Of a DNA stretch of 8,711 nt, positions 7,069 to 8,711 are shown piece after piece. The stretch is from assembly GCA_003218615.1 (NCBI GenBank), contig QHOD01000066.1, forward strand, positions 1 through 8,711. Direction: 5' to 3'. The notes under the pieces are model-generated. The model made no database searches. It saw nothing but the letters and a program-made list of their open reading frames with translations, and had not been told where the DNA came from. Origin of the DNA: Verrucomicrobiota bacterium. GTDB lineage: Bacteria > Verrucomicrobiota > Verrucomicrobiia > Chthoniobacterales > UBA10450. How positions within the stretch are numbered: the first letter of the stretch is position 1; every line of letters begins with the position of its first letter. Both the position numbers and the translations under genes were made by a program.

Positions 7069-7140
7069 ACCCGCGACCAGAAACCTTGCCGCAGTCCGGG
7101 TCGGCGATGCCGTTTCTGATCGACCAACCTTTCCAATTTT

Positions 7141-8711
7141 ATGATAGACAAAGTAAGAAAAATTTTAGGTCTTTCCTCACGCAAGACCGGCAACAAACTG
7201 GTCCTCAGCGTAGAAAAACTCGAATCGCGAGTTGCCCTGCTCGAGAATGGCCGGCTGGAGGAATACAGCGTCGAGCGCAAAAGCTCGCGAAATATCGTCG
7301 GCAGCGTTTACAAGGGTAAAGTCAAGAACATCGAGATGGGTTTGAAGGCGATGTTTGTCGACATCGGCTTCGAAAAAAATGCTTTCCTTCATTTCTGGGA
7401 CGCGATTCCGGCCGCGCTCGACAGCGGCATCGAAGAAATTCACAGACCGGCAAACAGACGGCCGCGCAAACGAATCACGGCAAAAGATATTCCGAATATT
7501 TATCCGGTTGGTTCCGACGTCATTGTGCAGGTGACCAAGGGCCCGATCGGGACAAAGGGACCGCGGGTCACGACGAACCTCAGTTTTGCAGGGCGCTACC
7601 TGGTCCTGATGCCGTTCAGCGATCGCAGCGGTATTTCGCGCAAAATCGAAAATCCGAAGGAACGAGATCGTCTCCGCAAGATTTTGCGCCAGCTCGAGAT
7701 TCCGGAGGGTGTTGGCGTCATCATCCGCACGGTTGGAGAAGGACAACGGGCGCGATATTTCGTTCGCGATCTGCGCTTCCTTCTCGATCAATGGTCCAAA
7801 GTGGAGCAATTGATTCGGGAGCGTCCGGCGCCGTGCCGGGTTTTCGAGGAGCCGGATTTGGTCGAACGGACGGTGCGGGATTTTCTCACCGAAGAGATCG
7901 ATGAAGTCGTCTGCGATAATAGCGACTCGACTAATCGAATGATCGAGATGGTCGGCCAGATCTCACGGCGAGCACGCAATCGAATTCACTTTTACGATGG
8001 CGCGACGCCAATTTTCGAAACCTATGGCGTGCAAAAGCAGATCGATGACGCCTTCCATCGGCAAGTCTGGCTCAAGTGCGGCGGCTACATTGTGATAGAC
8101 GAGACGGAAGCGCTGGTGGCGATTGATGTGAATACCGGCCGTAACAAAGGTGGACGCGACGTCGAGAAAACGATTTTGCAGACGAACCTGGAAGCAGCGG
8201 ATGAAATCGCGCGTCAATTTCGATTGCGCAATATTGGCGGCTTGATCATCGCCGACTTCATCGACATGAAAAGCCGTAAAGACCAGCAGATGGTCTACAA
8301 CTTGATGAAGGAACAGTTGAAGCGCGATAAAGCCAAGACTCATGTGCTTCCAATCTCGGCCCTCGGCCTGATGGAAATGACGCGGCAGCGCGCGCAGGAA
8401 AGCCTCAGCGACACAATTTACGAGAATTGTCCTTACTGCGGCGGACGCGGTGTGGTGAAAACGTCGATGACAACGAGCGTAGAACTGCATCGCACGCTCA
8501 ATACGGTCATGCGCAAATATCAGGACAGCATCCACGATATCCGCGTGAGCGTGAACCCAGACGTCCTGAAGCGATTGAAAGAAGAAGACGAAGAATTGCT
8601 GGTGGAGCTGGAGCGGCGTTACGCGAGCAGGCTCACATTTCGCGGCGATCCGACGTTTCACCACGAAAAGTTCGTTATCACCGATGCGAACAGCGGGGCG
8701 GAGCTCAAAGC
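7141..8711 (+). CDS. rng: RNase G/RNase E-family endoribonuclease (3' partial)
   Basis: Single-strand-specific endoribonuclease of the RNase E/G family, which acts in rRNA maturation and mRNA decay in the cytoplasm. The frame is open from the ATG at 7141 to the right edge (523 whole codons, no stop); an in-frame TGA at 7117 leaves no earlier ATG. The N-terminal S1-like domain shows ESRVALLENGRLEEY (28-42), GSVYKGKVKNI and KAMFVDIGFEKNAFLH. Catalytic Asp residues are D329 (VAIDVNTG) and D372 (IIADFIDM), 43 residues apart as D303 and D346 are in E. coli RNase E. The zinc-link CPYC (C430, C433) sits 101 residues after D329, again as in RNase E. The start carries about 15 more residues than E. 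coli RNase G, basic and partly amphipathic (MIDKVRKILGL). No Shine-Dalgarno motif is seen. The visible length suits RNase G; an RNase E-type C-terminal scaffold beyond the window cannot be excluded. It follows mrdA after 72 bp and is probably cotranscribed. Confidence 0.95.
   Translation, partial: MIDKVRKILGLSSRKTGNKLVLSVEKLESRVALLENGRLEEYSVERKSSRNIVGSVYKGKVKNIEMGLKAMFVDIGFEKNAFLHFWDAIPAALDSGIEEIHRPANRRPRKRITAKDIPNIYPVGSDVIVQVTKGPIGTKGPRVTTNLSFAGRYLVLMPFSDRSGISRKIENPKERDRLRKILRQLEIPEGVGVIIRTVGEGQRARYFVRDLRFLLDQWSKVEQLIRERPAPCRVFEEPDLVERTVRDFLTEEIDEVVCDNSDSTNRMIEMVGQISRRARNRIHFYDGATPIFETYGVQKQIDDAFHRQVWLKCGGYIVIDETEALVAIDVNTGRNKGGRDVEKTILQTNLEAADEIARQFRLRNIGGLIIADFIDMKSRKDQQMVYNLMKEQLKRDKAKTHVLPISALGLMEMTRQRAQESLSDTIYENCPYCGGRGVVKTSMTTSVELHRTLNTVMRKYQDSIHDIRVSVNPDVLKRLKEEDEELLVELERRYASRLTFRGDPTFHHEKFVITDANSGAELK

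Noticed and set aside
7065..7319. 84-aa open frame starting in an ATGA overlap with the mrdA stop
   Set aside because: The ATGA overlap is tempting after two such junctions upstream, but most of it runs out of frame through the well-conserved RNase S1 domain and the product has no recognisable features. A short coupled leader peptide cannot be ruled out.
7177..8664. Two long reverse-strand open frames (7177-7809 and 7963-8664) under the RNase gene
   Set aside because: The + strand frame from 7141 encodes the full RNase G/E catalytic core with correctly spaced Asp and Cys residues, so the antisense frames are shadows.

Overview
This window comes from a moderately GC-rich Gram-negative bacterium. 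It carries a type II secretion/type IV pilus ATPase gene and a full cell-elongation (Rod complex) cluster. The sequence style of MreB and the gene order mreB-mreC-mreD-mrdA-rng suggest Verrucomicrobiota, possibly a soil Spartobacteria-type lineage. That placement is inference from memory of the families, not a database search; Acidobacteriota or another phylum with similar mre clusters cannot be excluded.

Layout. (1) Positions 1-1427, + strand: the C-terminal part of a GspE/PulE/PilB-family traffic ATPase whose reading frame enters from the left edge. (2) Positions 1458-2120, - strand: rpe (ribulose-phosphate 3-epimerase), convergent with the ATPase gene across a 30-bp gap. (3) Positions 2121-2351: a 231-bp divergent intergenic region between rpe and mreB. 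It holds an inverted cluster of GTTACAA words, a weak candidate promoter for mreB and two hairpins in the presumed mreB leader. (4) Positions 2352-8711, + strand: mreB, mreC, mreD, mrdA (PBP2) and rng (RNase G/E family, cut by the right edge). mreC/mreD and mreD/mrdA overlap by 4 bp (ATGA). mreB and mreC are separated by 63 bp that fold into a strong two-part hairpin. mrdA and rng are separated by 72 bp. No gene-free stretch exceeds 300 bp.

How the genes work together. MreB forms cytoplasmic filaments. MreC and MreD link them through the inner membrane to PBP2, the transpeptidase that crosslinks side-wall peptidoglycan. The usual glycosyltransferase partner RodA is not in this window, and the position after mrdA is taken by an RNase G/E gene. 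A link between mreBCD and rng is also known in E. coli, where maf (yhdE) lies between mreD and rng. The GspE-like ATPase and rpe look like chance neighbours of the elongasome genes.

The core genes are ordinary members of known families and I see no clearly new multi-gene system. The points most worth a second look are the mreB-mreC intercistronic hairpin, the GTTACAA inverted-repeat cluster, the roughly 117-residue periplasmic tail on PBP2, and rng standing where rodA might be expected. No tRNA, rRNA, CRISPR array, transposase or phage gene was seen.
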